From positions 1-24,469 of the forward strand of contig JAESUD010000157.1 in NCBI GenBank assembly GCA_016763335.1: DNA of 24,469 nt, given 5' to 3'. The notes under the pieces were generated by a model. The model saw only the letters and a list, made by a program, of their open reading frames with translations. It ran no database searches and had not been told where the DNA came from. The translations under genes were made by a program, and so were the position numbers. The stretch is from Emcibacteraceae bacterium (lineage in GTDB: Bacteria > Pseudomonadota > Alphaproteobacteria > Sphingomonadales > Emcibacteraceae). Shown here one piece after another: positions 1 through 7,792 of the stretch (position 1 is its first letter; the number at the start of each line of letters is the position of its first letter).

Positions 1-917
1 CCGCCCGCCTGTACATATCTTGGTAGCAGTGCACCTGTGACACTGGTGCCTGTAGCCAGCCATGGGTATTGATCGGCGGTTATACGCAGGCCTTCTGCGC
101 GCGCCTCTTCAATCATTTTAATGATCTCAGCGGACTGTCCCCACACATCAACGCCGAGCGCTTTAATATGGCCGACATGGGCTTTAATGCCTGCGGAGCG
201 ACCAATATCAATGACTTCTTTCACGGCGGCAAGAAGGCCAATATTATAGGTGCTTTCATCTCGAATATGACTTTCGTATATACCGTCAAAGGGTGCTATT
301 TCAGCGGCGAGTTCGGCTATTTCCTCGGTGGTGGAATAACTGCCTGGGGCGTAATAAAGACCAGTTGAAAGCCCAAGCGCGCCTTCCTGCATGGCCATTC
401 TGACGTGTGATTTCATTATTTCCATTTCGCCGTATGTCGGGGCCTCATCGCGCATTTGCATGACGGTGCGTCTTATATTTCCCTGCCCAACAAATAAAGC
501 GGTGTTGGTACCGATGCCATCGTCCTCAAGTTGGTCAAGGGTTTCACGAATATTACTGGGTCCGCCGCCATCATTGCCGTTAAAAACGGTTGTGACGCCT
601 TGGGTCAGGTAGTTAGCGTTTAATTTTCGTTCTGGATTCTGTAAATTTGAAAGCGAATGGGTGTGTGGGTCAATAAATCCCGGGGCTACGATCAATCCGG
701 TTGCATCAATGGTTATTTCAGCCTTTGTAGCAATATGAGGGCCGACATAAACAATTTGATCTTCAGAAATGGCAATGTCGAGAATTTCGCCGGCGGTGTC
801 ATGGCCAGTATAAACCATGCCGCCGGTGATTAGAATATCGACATTGATTTCCGAGCTGTCATTCTGAGCGCAACTTGACAGTATGAATACCAATAATAAT
901 AACTTAAAATATTTCAT
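1..917 (-). CDS. N-acyl-D-amino-acid deacylase family amidohydrolase, lipoprotein (partial; 3' end beyond window)
   Basis: Metal-dependent amidohydrolase, probably hydrolysing N-acyl-D-amino acids or related D-peptide derivatives outside the cytoplasm. The first 305 codons are present. Residues 1-16 form a lipoprotein signal peptide ending in the lipobox LSSC (Cys16), so the enzyme is probably anchored to the outer membrane, with Ala at +2. The TIM-barrel metal site shows HTH at 85-87, the family stretch YESHIRDE at 214-221 (His217) and His247. The 30-residue spacing of the last two matches the known D-aminoacylase ligands His220 and His250 (numbers from memory). Where D-aminoacylase has a bridging Cys in a GNC motif, this protein has GND (Asp116), so the substrate range may differ. 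The ATG at 915-917 follows a strong GGGGAAGG ribosome site. It is transcribed divergently from rpmB. The family is secure; the substrate is not. Confidence 0.85.
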   Translation of the reverse strand, partial: MKYFKLLLLVFILSSCAQNDSSEINVDILITGGMVYTGHDTAGEILDIAISEDQIVYVGPHIATKAEITIDATGLIVAPGFIDPHTHSLSNLQNPERKLNANYLTQGVTTVFNGNDGGGPSNIRETLDQLEDDGIGTNTALFVGQGNIRRTVMQMRDEAPTYGEMEIMKSHVRMAMQEGALGLSTGLYYAPGSYSTTEEIAELAAEIAPFDGIYESHIRDESTYNIGLLAAVKEVIDIGRSAGIKAHVGHIKALGVDVWGQSAEIIKMIEEARAEGLRITADQYPWLATGTSVTGALLPRYVQAG

Positions 918-957
918 ATTAACCTTCCCCGGATTAATGTTTTTGCTCTATAAAACC

Positions 958-985
958 ACTATATCCAGCCATTTGATGATTACAA
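958..985 (-). promoter_or_regulatory. Candidate sigma70-type promoter of the amidohydrolase gene
   Basis: On the minus strand, TTGTAA (980-985) and TATAGT (958-963) are separated by 16 bases. They lie about 40 bases upstream of the ATG at 917, with a GGGGAAGG ribosome site between. This was found by eye and is not confirmed experimentally. Confidence 0.4.
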
Positions 986-1052
986 GGTTTGTCTAATGAT
1001 GGTTATTATGTTTTTAGTTGATAAAAATATGATATAATCGGCTTATAATTCT

Positions 1053-1080
1053 TGACGTTTATGGTGCTTTCGCCTATATA
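1053..1080 (+). promoter_or_regulatory. Candidate promoter of rpmB
   Basis: TTGACG (1053-1058) and TATATA (1075-1080) are spaced 16 bases apart, close to the housekeeping consensus. This would leave a leader of about 75 nt before rpmB. Two perfect TATAAT hexamers (1033-1038 and 1044-1049) lie just upstream without a good -35 at normal distance. Confidence 0.5.
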
Positions 1081-1163
1081 CCGCTTTCAAGTTTTATAAG
1101 GCCCCATGACGATTCTCATGAAGGTGGCCGTTGGATTAAAGAAATTAAGTTAAGGAAAAGACG

Positions 1164-1451
1164 ATGTCACGTGTATGTGAATTAACAGGCAAAGCTGTAA
1201 TGAGCGGTAACAATGTAAGCCATGCGCTTAACAGAACCCGTCGTAAATTTCGTCCAAATCTTAATAAAGTGACGCTTATGAGTGATATACTCGGCCTTAC
1301 TGTTAAAATGAAAATATCTACACATGCGCTTCGCAGTGTTGAACATAACGGTGGCCTTGATAATTTTCTTGTTAAAGCAAACGATCTTAAGCTTTCACTT
1401 AAAGCAAGACGTCTGAAGAAAAACATTAAAAAGAAACTCGCTACCGTTTAA
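1164..1451 (+). CDS. rpmB: 50S ribosomal protein L28
   Basis: Structural protein of the large ribosomal subunit. The 95-residue product begins [10 protein letters not shown] and contains the family signature of L28 ([11 protein letters not shown] at about 20-30). It has a very basic composition and ends in a lysine-rich tail. The length fits alphaproteobacterial L28, which is longer than the 78-residue enterobacterial form. The ATG is preceded by AAGGA at 1152-1156 with 7 bases of spacing. It stands alone, with a promoter at 1053-1080 and a terminator at 1475-1502. Unlike Escherichia coli, no rpmG (L33) follows. Cys-poor and without a zinc site, it is not a zinc-dependent L28 paralogue with multiple CxxC motifs. 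Confidence 0.97.
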   Translation: MSRVCELTGKAVMSGNNVSHALNRTRRKFRPNLNKVTLMSDILGLTVKMKISTHALRSVEHNGGLDNFLVKANDLKLSLKARRLKKNIKKKLATV

Positions 1452-1474
1452 TTCTTTTTAATAATTAATAATAA

Positions 1475-1502
1475 AGCTGCCGATTGCTCGGCGGCTTTTT
1501 TT
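1475..1502 (+). terminator. Rho-independent terminator of rpmB
   Basis: A 9-bp stem (1475-1483 with 1488-1496, one G-U pair) closes a TTGC tetraloop and runs into an unbroken T tract to 1502. It begins 24 bases after the rpmB stop and matches a classical intrinsic terminator. Confidence 0.9.
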
Positions 1503-1512
1503 CGTTTTAAAA

Positions 1513-1546
1513 ATTTTTAATTAAATAAATAACATTTTTAATTAAA
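1513..1546 (+). repeat. AT-rich direct repeat ATTTTTAATTAAA, two copies
   Basis: The same 13-mer occurs at 1513-1525 and 1534-1546, offset by 21 bases, about two helical turns. The second copy sits in a perfect 14-bp palindrome (1535-1548). It lies upstream of the TetR gene. It could be an UP element or protein-binding DNA, or simply chance in AT-rich sequence. Confidence 0.35.
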
Positions 1547-1623
1547 AATAATGAAAATTTCATATCCATGATATAGAATTACCCTACGTTAATTTGTTTT
1601 TTAGTAAAATTATGTGGGCTAAA

Positions 1624-1648
1624 ACCAATGTAGTGCACTGATTTTGGT
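1624..1648 (+). promoter_or_regulatory. Candidate operator of the TetR-family regulator
   Basis: An inverted repeat has ACCAA (1624-1628) and TTGGT (1644-1648) around a perfect 8-bp palindrome AGTGCACT (1632-1639). Arm spacing is uneven (3 and 4 bases). It lies about 30 bases upstream of the TetR start. TetR proteins usually bind such palindromes next to their own genes, so autoregulation is plausible but inferred. Confidence 0.4.
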
Positions 1649-1679
1649 GGGTTATTGCGAGTTTTTTGTGAGGTGAAGA

Positions 1680-2237
1680 ATGAATAAAAAAACAATGTCT
1701 GTGACAATTATTGACGCGGCGAAGGAGGTGTTCCACGAAAAAGGATACCCAGTTACAGTAGTCGAAGATATTGTTAATGCTGCCAAAATTTCCAGAGGTG
1801 AATTTGAGGATTGCTTTAATTCCACTGAAGAAGTGTGCCTTAAGGTTTTGAAATCTTATCTGAAAGAACAGAAAAACAAATTTAAGCAATATGATGAAAA
1901 TGATAATACGCGCCAACGGCTGAGTATGTTTCTCGACGCTTATTATGATGATGCGGAAAGTCTTGCAGAAAAAGGTTGCCCTATTTTTAATCTCTATTAT
2001 GACGTAAGAAATATGGATAATGACCTTTCTGAAGCAGTGGTTGAAATTCTTGAAATACAGCATGAATGGATTGATGAACAATTTATCATAATGCTGAAGT
2101 CCGAGAGTGCAGTCGACCAGGGCGACCGGTTAATGTCTGCTATTAGTGGATTATTGTTGCTTGTTAAATTAATGGGTGATGCGAAAATGTTTAGAAATCA
2201 AATCATACAATTACGTTCATGGATAAGATCCATGTAA
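1680..2237 (+). CDS. TetR/AcrR-family transcriptional regulator
   Basis: DNA-binding repressor of the TetR family, 185 residues, a typical length. The N-terminal helix-turn-helix occupies roughly residues 10-55, with the usual hydrophobic spacing through TVVEDIVNAAKIS and the following recognition helix. The recognition segment has EFEDCF where many relatives have a tyrosine-phenylalanine pair. The C-terminal ligand-binding domain contains GCPIFNLYYD near 100-109, a stretch resembling the GCP motif of several TetR subfamilies, and two hydrophobic helices near 150-165. The ATG at 1680 has AGGTGAAG just upstream. The AmpG-like carrier follows in the same direction after 64 bases, so carrier control is a reasonable guess. 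The ligand is unknown. Confidence 0.88.
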   Translation: MNKKTMSVTIIDAAKEVFHEKGYPVTVVEDIVNAAKISRGEFEDCFNSTEEVCLKVLKSYLKEQKNKFKQYDENDNTRQRLSMFLDAYYDDAESLAEKGCPIFNLYYDVRNMDNDLSEAVVEILEIQHEWIDEQFIIMLKSESAVDQGDRLMSAISGLLLLVKLMGDAKMFRNQIIQLRSWIRSM

Positions 2238-2249
2238 TCAGCCTTGACC

Positions 2250-2294
2250 TGACCATAATGTTCGGTCACTCTATGAAAAAATAATTCTATAGAG
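2250..2294 (+). promoter_or_regulatory. Two inverted repeats in the leader of the AmpG-like gene
   Basis: TGACC (2250-2254) and GGTCA (2264-2268) form a 5-bp inverted repeat with a 9-base gap. CTCTAT (2269-2274) and ATAGAG (2289-2294) form a second, and its right arm covers the probable ribosome site AGAGAAG of the TTG-start gene. The first could be an operator; the second could limit translation. Both are short. Confidence 0.25.
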
Positions 2295-2301
2295 AAGTTC
2301 T

Positions 2302-3681
2302 TTGTCAAAAAGCGAAATTCAAAAAAAATCCACACGCGATGCTATATTGGTTTATTTCCAACCAAAAGTAATCGCTATTCTATTTCTGGGGTTTGCGTCC
2401 GGAATTCCTTATGGAATTACGACTGGTACGCTGGTTTACTGGGTTTCGAAAATTGAATTATCTACCGGTGAAATCGGTCTTTTAGTGTCTGCAGGATTAC
2501 CCTACGCATTAAAGTTTTTATGGGCACCTTTGGTGGACCAGGGAAAATTACCATTTTTATATAAGATTTTTGGCCAACGCAGAAGCTGGCTGATCTTGAC
2601 GCAATGTTTAATGATGCCAGCTATTTATTATCTCGGTCAAACTTCGCCACTTGAAGATTATCAACAGACATATATAGCGGCACTGCTTATCAGTATTGTT
2701 GGCGCGACACAGGATATTGTCATAGACGGCTTAAGGATTGAAAGCCTAGAAGACGACGAACAGGCTGCGGGTTCAGCAAATTATATTTATGGCTATAGAA
2801 TTGCGGCAATCCTTTTCACTGTTGGATCAATGTATCTGTTTTCTTATTTTGGTATTGATTGGCCGATATTGTTTTTATGTGGATCATCACTTGTCCTTGT
2901 CGGGCTAATTACGACATTGATAATGAAAGAACCGATGCCGCGCGAGACACAAGAAAAACTGTTGCTTGAAGAAGAAGTGAATGTATTTTTGACGAAGCAT
3001 CCTGATCTTTGGGTATCGGTCGCAAAGACACTTTCGTCGATTTATATGGTCGTAATCGCGCCGTTTCGGGAATTTATGACCCGCCGTGGCTGGTATGTTT
3101 TCTTGCTTTTTGCGCTTTTATATAAATTGGGGGACAGTATGGCTGTTGCCCTGCAAACCAATTTTTTCCTATCAATGGGTTTTGATGATCTGGTCATTGC
3201 CAACGCTGGAAAGCTTGTCGGGTTCTGGGCTTTATTAATTGGGCTTGCCGTTGGTGGCGTCCTGATGGCGAGATTGGGACTTTGGTATGCTTTGCTGATT
3301 TGTGCTTTTTTACAAATGATATCTAATCTAATGTTCTCGGCATTATTTATGGTGGGTGTAAATACTTACTTCCTCGCTTTTACAATGGGGTTTGAAAATT
3401 TTGCAACTGGCATGGGGGCAACGGTGTTTGTTGCGTATTTATCATTGCTTTGTAACCGGTCATTCACCATCACACAATTTGCTTTACTTGGGGCTATTAC
3501 GCAAGTCACCGTCAAGTTATTATCATCACCTAGTGGGTATATCGTAGAAGATGTCGGTTGGTTCTGGTTCTTTATCATAACAACTGTTGTCGCTATACCG
3601 GGACTTTTATTGCTGTTTTGGATTAAAAGAATAGAAGATTTGGATAAAGCGCATTCAGAGCTTGCGAACAAGAAGGTTTAA
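2302..3681 (+). CDS. AmpG-like major facilitator superfamily transporter
   Basis: Inner-membrane carrier of 459 residues with about 12 or more hydrophobic segments. The N-terminal part carries the AmpG-type sequence: LGFASGIPYG near 29-38 and GLPYALKFLWAPLVD near 65-79. AmpG proteins import anhydro-muropeptides from the periplasm for peptidoglycan recycling, which in some bacteria sets beta-lactamase expression. Relatives include acetyl-CoA and sugar-type MFS permeases, so the substrate is uncertain. The start is the TTG at 2302, preceded by AGAGAAG at 2291-2297; no ATG lies nearby in frame. It follows the TetR gene and its 3' end overlaps the minus-strand zinc-ribbon gene by 27 bases. No beta-lactamase, AmpD or AmpR gene is in the window. 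Confidence 0.82.
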   Translation: MSKSEIQKKSTRDAILVYFQPKVIAILFLGFASGIPYGITTGTLVYWVSKIELSTGEIGLLVSAGLPYALKFLWAPLVDQGKLPFLYKIFGQRRSWLILTQCLMMPAIYYLGQTSPLEDYQQTYIAALLISIVGATQDIVIDGLRIESLEDDEQAAGSANYIYGYRIAAILFTVGSMYLFSYFGIDWPILFLCGSSLVLVGLITTLIMKEPMPRETQEKLLLEEEVNVFLTKHPDLWVSVAKTLSSIYMVVIAPFREFMTRRGWYVFLLFALLYKLGDSMAVALQTNFFLSMGFDDLVIANAGKLVGFWALLIGLAVGGVLMARLGLWYALLICAFLQMISNLMFSALFMVGVNTYFLAFTMGFENFATGMGATVFVAYLSLLCNRSFTITQFALLGAITQVTVKLLSSPSGYIVEDVGWFWFFIITTVVAIPGLLLLFWIKRIEDLDKAHSELANKKV

Positions 3682-4050
3682 TTGTGTCGAAAAACGCGAT
3701 TTTCGACTGACAAATTGGAAGCCGTGTTGTTCAAGCAGAAACATTATGTTTTTGGATTTGGAAAAATTTACCTGCCCTGCTTGTGGTTGGGGTGTTTTAT
3801 AAAAGCGTGAAACGGGAACGATGAGTTCAAAGGTCTCATCTTTTTTTAATTGGCTGTATTTATCTTTAAAATAAGCATTTACATCATCAGTAAAAATAAG
3901 ATTACTGTTGTCGGTGTGACCTGCTTGTATCTTATTTTTTTCGAAGCCGCAGAAACGACACTGGAAAATAAACTTATCAATCGATGGCTCAGGGTTATCC
4001 CCGCCACAAACGTCACATTTTTCAATTATATTTCTATTTGAAGAAGTCAT
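3655..4050 (-). CDS. Small zinc-ribbon protein with a methyltransferase-like C-terminal tail
   Basis: I do not recognise a named family. The 131-residue product has CDVC at 12-15 and CRFC at 31-34, a four-cysteine zinc ribbon of the type found at the front of some SAM-dependent methyltransferases. The C-terminal part (about 93-131) has VNFSKSKNIMFLLEQHGF followed by a basic end LLVRKL. It resembles the last strands of Methyltransf_23-type enzymes, where a phrase like 'H-N-F-F-S, L-L, G-F' is usual. Between them only about 55 residues remain, with no glycine-rich SAM loop, so it is either an internally deleted enzyme or a distinct small protein. No clear ribosome site precedes the ATG at 4048-4050. 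It converges on the AmpG-like gene and diverges from olsB. The coherent Cys pattern argues that it is real. Confidence 0.6.
   Translation of the reverse strand: MTSSNRNIIEKCDVCGGDNPEPSIDKFIFQCRFCGFEKNKIQAGHTDNSNLIFTDDVNAYFKDKYSQLKKDETFELIVPVSRFYKTPQPQAGQVNFSKSKNIMFLLEQHGFQFVSRKSRFSTQLNLLVRKL
3686..3707. other. Perfect 8-bp hairpin at the convergent gene ends
   Basis: GTCGAAAA (3686-3693) and TTTTCGAC (3700-3707) enclose the loop ACGCGA, starting five bases after the AmpG-like stop codon and inside the last codons of the minus-strand gene. It has no separate T run on either strand beyond the stem. It could act as a weak bidirectional terminator or stabilise a 3' end. Confidence 0.4.
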
Positions 4051-4138
4051 GAAGATGGTTTTACCGAATTGTCATGGACGGGTAAACTAAAAGAACTAAA
4101 AAAATCGTTTGGTTCACACTGCAAATAACGATACTATT

Positions 4139-4168
4139 TTGCGATTCATCAAAAGGTGGGAATATTAA
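4139..4168 (+). promoter_or_regulatory. Possible promoter of olsB
   Basis: TTGCGA (4139-4144) and TATTAA (4163-4168) are 18 bases apart, about 20 bases before the olsB start at 4188. The leader would be very short. Weak, by eye only. Confidence 0.25.
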
Positions 4169-4187
4169 TAAATTGAAGAAAGCATGA

Positions 4188-5018
4188 ATGAATAACATTG
4201 CTAATAAATATAATTTGTCACCAGATGATGATCCAATCTCTGTGATAAGTGGTGATTTTGAAGTTCGGCTTGCTCGTACTGAAGATGAAATCAAAGCAGG
4301 ACAAAAACTTCGTTATCAGGTTTTCTTTGAAGAGTTGGGTGCAATCCCCAGCGACGAGGTAAAAAAAGAAGCTCGGGATTTTGATGATTTTGATGATATT
4401 TGTGATCATTTACTGGCATTTGATAATTCAAAGTTCGGCCCAGACAAAGTCGTCGCAACATACCGTCTTCTTCGTGAAGAAACAATTGATCAAAAACAGG
4501 ACTTTTATTCTGCATCCGAATTTGATTTAACAAGCCTTTATAATGATCATTTTCGCGCTTTACTTGGTGAAAGGCAATTGCTTGAATTAGGCCGGAGTTG
4601 CGTTAGAGAAGAATACCGTACAAGTGCCACCATGCATTTGATGTGGAAATTTATCGCAAGATATGTGAATAGGCATAACATTGCTTATTTATTTGGCTGT
4701 GCGAGCCTGCCGGGAATAAATCAGGACGATCATAAATTAACGTTGACCCATCTTTACCATGCTCATAAGACACCGGATGAATTTAATATTCCTGCGGTAA
4801 AAAAACTAACGCAAAAAATGGATTATTATGCTGAGGGTGAGTATAGTAAAAAAGAGGCCTTGCGATCTCTAGCCCCTCTCGTAAAAGGGTATTTGCGCCT
4901 TGGGTGTTATATTGGTGACGGTGCAGTGATCGATGAACAGTTTAATACAACAGATGTGTTTATCTTGCTACCAGTTGATCGTCTTGAGAGCCGTTATTTA
5001 CCTCTCTTGGATGAGTGA
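4188..5018 (+). CDS. olsB: L-ornithine N-alpha-acyltransferase (OlsB), ornithine-lipid biosynthesis
   Basis: GNAT-fold acyltransferase that transfers a 3-hydroxyacyl chain from acyl carrier protein to the alpha-amino group of ornithine, giving lyso-ornithine lipid. The 276-residue length fits the OlsB family. Its conserved stretches are present: VRLARTEDEIKAGQKLRYQVF near 26-46, LELGRSCV at 132-139, and LFGCASLPG at 168-176. The ATG at 4188 is used because the ATG four bases earlier (4184) runs into a stop after three codons. mutS follows 46 bases downstream. The second enzyme, an OlsA-type acyltransferase, could be the PlsC-like protein at 19044. Homology to autoinducer synthase-like GNATs is only at the fold level, so I prefer OlsB. 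Confidence 0.87.
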   Translation: MNNIANKYNLSPDDDPISVISGDFEVRLARTEDEIKAGQKLRYQVFFEELGAIPSDEVKKEARDFDDFDDICDHLLAFDNSKFGPDKVVATYRLLREETIDQKQDFYSASEFDLTSLYNDHFRALLGERQLLELGRSCVREEYRTSATMHLMWKFIARYVNRHNIAYLFGCASLPGINQDDHKLTLTHLYHAHKTPDEFNIPAVKKLTQKMDYYAEGEYSKKEALRSLAPLVKGYLRLGCYIGDGAVIDEQFNTTDVFILLPVDRLESRYLPLLDE

Positions 5019-5064
5019 TCAAAAATAAAATTCATAATTGTAAGAAAATAGTATTACCGGGCAG

Positions 5065-7788
5065 ATGATGGATAATCAAAAGACGAAAAACAGGTTAAAA
5101 ACAAATTCGGGTGCTAAAACCACACCGATGATGGAACAGTTTTTAAAACTGAAAGACGCGCACCGAGAATATTTATTATTTTATCGCATGGGTGATTTTT
5201 ACGAACTTTTCTTTGATGATGCAGTTAAGGCGTCGGCTGCGCTTGATATAACTCTTACCAAACGCGGTAAACATATGGATGAGGATATCCCCATGTGTGG
5301 GGTTCCTGTTCATGCGGCTGAAAACTATCTGTCCAGGTTAATCGGAAAAGGGTTTAAAGTAGCCGTTTGTGAACAAATGGAAGACCCGGCAGAAGCGAAG
5401 AAGCGCGGTAATAAATCTGTTGTAAAGCGCGATGTCGTCAGGCTTGTAACGCCGGGAACCATCACGGAAGAAAATCTGCTTGATGCCCGGTCCCACAACT
5501 ATCTAGCCGCTTTATCGAATGCGCAAGGAACATACGCCCTTTCGTGGCTAGATATAACCACAGGGGATTTTTACGTTAGTAAAATGACGGCTGCTAATCT
5601 CGACGCTGAGCTTGCCCGTCTTAATGCGGGCGAAATTATTGTACCCTTTAATTTAATGGATAAGGGCGAACTTGTAGATGTGCTTGATGATTGGCAACAT
5701 ATCATTAGTCCCGTTGAAAACTCGTTGTTCGATAGCACAAATGCTGAAAAGAAATTGAAAGATATTTTTGAGATTAGTACCTTGGAGGGTATTGGTGCAT
5801 TTGAGCGGGCGGAACTATCAGCTTGTGGGGCGCTACTAGATTATCTTGACGAAACACAAAAAGGCAGACTACCGAAACTAAGCCGTCCGAAGCTTACCGG
5901 TGAAGACAGCGTTATGATGATTGATAGCGCGACACGTCGCAACCTTGAACTGACGAGAACTCTATCTGGTGATAAAAAAGGCAGTCTTCTCGCGACAATT
6001 GATAAAACAATTACCGGTGCTGGTGCAAGGTTGCTAGGCAGTTATTTAAGCGCCCCGCTTACCGACAAGGAAGAAATTAACAAGAGGCTTGATTTAAACT
6101 CGTATTTTTTAAATGCGGAACCCCTGCGTATTCAGCTACGAGGGCTTTTAAAAAGTTGTCCGGATCTTGAAAGGGCAATGTCCCGACTGTCTGTGGGGCG
6201 CGGTGGACCGCGTGATCTTGCTGCGGTGGGCGTTGCGCTTGATCAAGCGTTTACAATCAGGAAAATCATCGAAAAAGATATTGCAAAGTCCGAAGTGAGC
6301 CTCGCGATAGATTTCGCTGATCTTAAAGAGATATTGGTAAAGTTTGGTGATCATGCCAAATTGGTTGATGAATTGAGAAGGGCGCTTTTGCCGGATCCGC
6401 CGCTCATCATCAGGGACGGAAATTTCATTGCTAAAGGTTACCATGCGGGCCTTGATGAATTTCAAATGTTAAAAAGCGAAAGTAAGCGCCTTATTGCTGC
6501 ACTTGAAGGAAGTTATAAAGATAAAACAGGCGTTAGCGGACTTAAAATAAAATATAATAATGTGCTTGGTTATTTTGTTGAGGTGACGGCGCTTCATGGC
6601 GATAAACTTATGTCTGCGCCGCTAAACGAAGAATTTATTCACCGTCAGACGCTTGCCAATGTGGTACGTTTTAATTCGCCTGAGTTAGCGGAACTTGCCG
6701 GAAAAATTGGCCAAGCCGGCGACCGGGCATTATCAATAGAACATGAAATTTATGAACAATTGGTTGAGAATGTCATAGAGGACTGGCAGGAAATAATTTT
6801 GGCTGCTTCGGCACTTGCTACCCTCGATGTTGGCTCTGCACTTGCGGAACTCGCTGCGGAAAATAATTACAGCCGCCCCATCGTTGATGAAAGTCTGGCA
6901 TTTGATATTATTGGTGGTCGTCATCCTGTTGTTGAGGCGGCATTAAAAAAAGGTCTTGAAGGTAAATTTACTGCCAATGATTGTGACCTTGGTGAAAATA
7001 ACAGGTTGTGGCTTATTACCGGGCCGAACATGGCGGGTAAAAGTACTTTTTTACGCCAGAATGCGCTTATTACCATATTGGCGCAAATGGGTAGCTTTGT
7101 TCCAGCAAGAAAGGCTCACATCGGAATAGTTGATAGATTATTTAGCCGCGTTGGTGCGTCTGATGATTTGGCGCGAGGCCGATCTACTTTTATGGTGGAA
7201 ATGGTTGAAACAGCGGCGATATTAAACCAATCGACACCGCGGTCATTGGTGATACTCGATGAAATTGGCCGGGGTACTGCGACATATGATGGCCTGTCCA
7301 TTGCCTGGGCGGCGGTGGAACACCTTCATGAAGTTAATAAAACCCGGGGCTTATTTGCAACACATTATCATGAGATGACAGCCTTGGCATCGAAGCTGGA
7401 TAGTCTGGCGCTTCATTTTATGAAAGTAAAAGAATGGGACGGTGAGGTAATTTTTCTTCATGAAGTGGCGCATGGTTCGGCAGATAGGTCTTACGGTATT
7501 CAGGTAGCAAAACTAGCGGGGCTTCCGGCGGTGGTCGTTGAACGGGCAACGCAGGTGCTTCATAGTTTAGAGCAAGGCGGTGATGACGGACAAGGTGTGG
7601 CTCAAGGCCAGAAAATGAAAGCCTTAAGCGATGATTTACCACTTTTTTCCGCCGTACAGGAAAAAATATCTGTTTGCGCAGCAACGCGATCTGAATTTGA
7701 ACTTGCCATGGAAGAATTAAGACCTGATGAATTGAGCCCGAGAGAGGCACTTGATGTGCTTTATAAATTAAAACAATTAAAAATATAA
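5065..7788 (+). CDS. mutS: DNA mismatch repair protein MutS
   Basis: Mismatch-recognition ATPase that starts methyl-independent or MutL-dependent repair. The 907-residue protein has all expected parts. The mismatch-binding motif GDFYE has Phe45-Tyr46-Glu47, equivalent to Phe36/Glu38 in E. coli. The connector, lever and clamp region spans about 130-590. Walker A is GPNMAGKST at 653-661 and Walker B is LVILDE at 728-733, followed by GRGTATYDG. The C-terminus (800-907) fits the dimerisation tail. Two ATG codons stand in tandem at 5065 and 5068 and either could be used. glnD begins 4 bases after the stop, so the two are probably cotranscribed, an order common in alphaproteobacteria. Nothing suggests inactivation. 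Confidence 0.98.
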   Translation: MMDNQKTKNRLKTNSGAKTTPMMEQFLKLKDAHREYLLFYRMGDFYELFFDDAVKASAALDITLTKRGKHMDEDIPMCGVPVHAAENYLSRLIGKGFKVAVCEQMEDPAEAKKRGNKSVVKRDVVRLVTPGTITEENLLDARSHNYLAALSNAQGTYALSWLDITTGDFYVSKMTAANLDAELARLNAGEIIVPFNLMDKGELVDVLDDWQHIISPVENSLFDSTNAEKKLKDIFEISTLEGIGAFERAELSACGALLDYLDETQKGRLPKLSRPKLTGEDSVMMIDSATRRNLELTRTLSGDKKGSLLATIDKTITGAGARLLGSYLSAPLTDKEEINKRLDLNSYFLNAEPLRIQLRGLLKSCPDLERAMSRLSVGRGGPRDLAAVGVALDQAFTIRKIIEKDIAKSEVSLAIDFADLKEILVKFGDHAKLVDELRRALLPDPPLIIRDGNFIAKGYHAGLDEFQMLKSESKRLIAALEGSYKDKTGVSGLKIKYNNVLGYFVEVTALHGDKLMSAPLNEEFIHRQTLANVVRFNSPELAELAGKIGQAGDRALSIEHEIYEQLVENVIEDWQEIILAASALATLDVGSALAELAAENNYSRPIVDESLAFDIIGGRHPVVEAALKKGLEGKFTANDCDLGENNRLWLITGPNMAGKSTFLRQNALITILAQMGSFVPARKAHIGIVDRLFSRVGASDDLARGRSTFMVEMVETAAILNQSTPRSLVILDEIGRGTATYDGLSIAWAAVEHLHEVNKTRGLFATHYHEMTALASKLDSLALHFMKVKEWDGEVIFLHEVAHGSADRSYGIQVAKLAGLPAVVVERATQVLHSLEQGGDDGQGVAQGQKMKALSDDLPLFSAVQEKISVCAATRSEFELAMEELRPDELSPREALDVLYKLKQLKI

Positions 7789-7792
7789 ATTT

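Noticed and set aside
69..612. Two short plus-strand frames in the first 0.6 kb
   Set aside because: They lie over the minus-strand amidohydrolase, whose translation is continuous from its lipoprotein signal to the left edge with conserved motifs.
1081..1163. Possible ribosomal-protein leader autoregulatory structure before rpmB
   Set aside because: Only a 5-bp hairpin (CATGA/TCATG at 1105-1120) is seen; too weak to call a regulatory RNA.
1584..2081. Open frame of 165 codons on the minus strand
   Set aside because: Antisense to the TetR regulator; Phe- and His-rich with no recognisable domain, while the forward protein has a clear helix-turn-helix and ribosome site.
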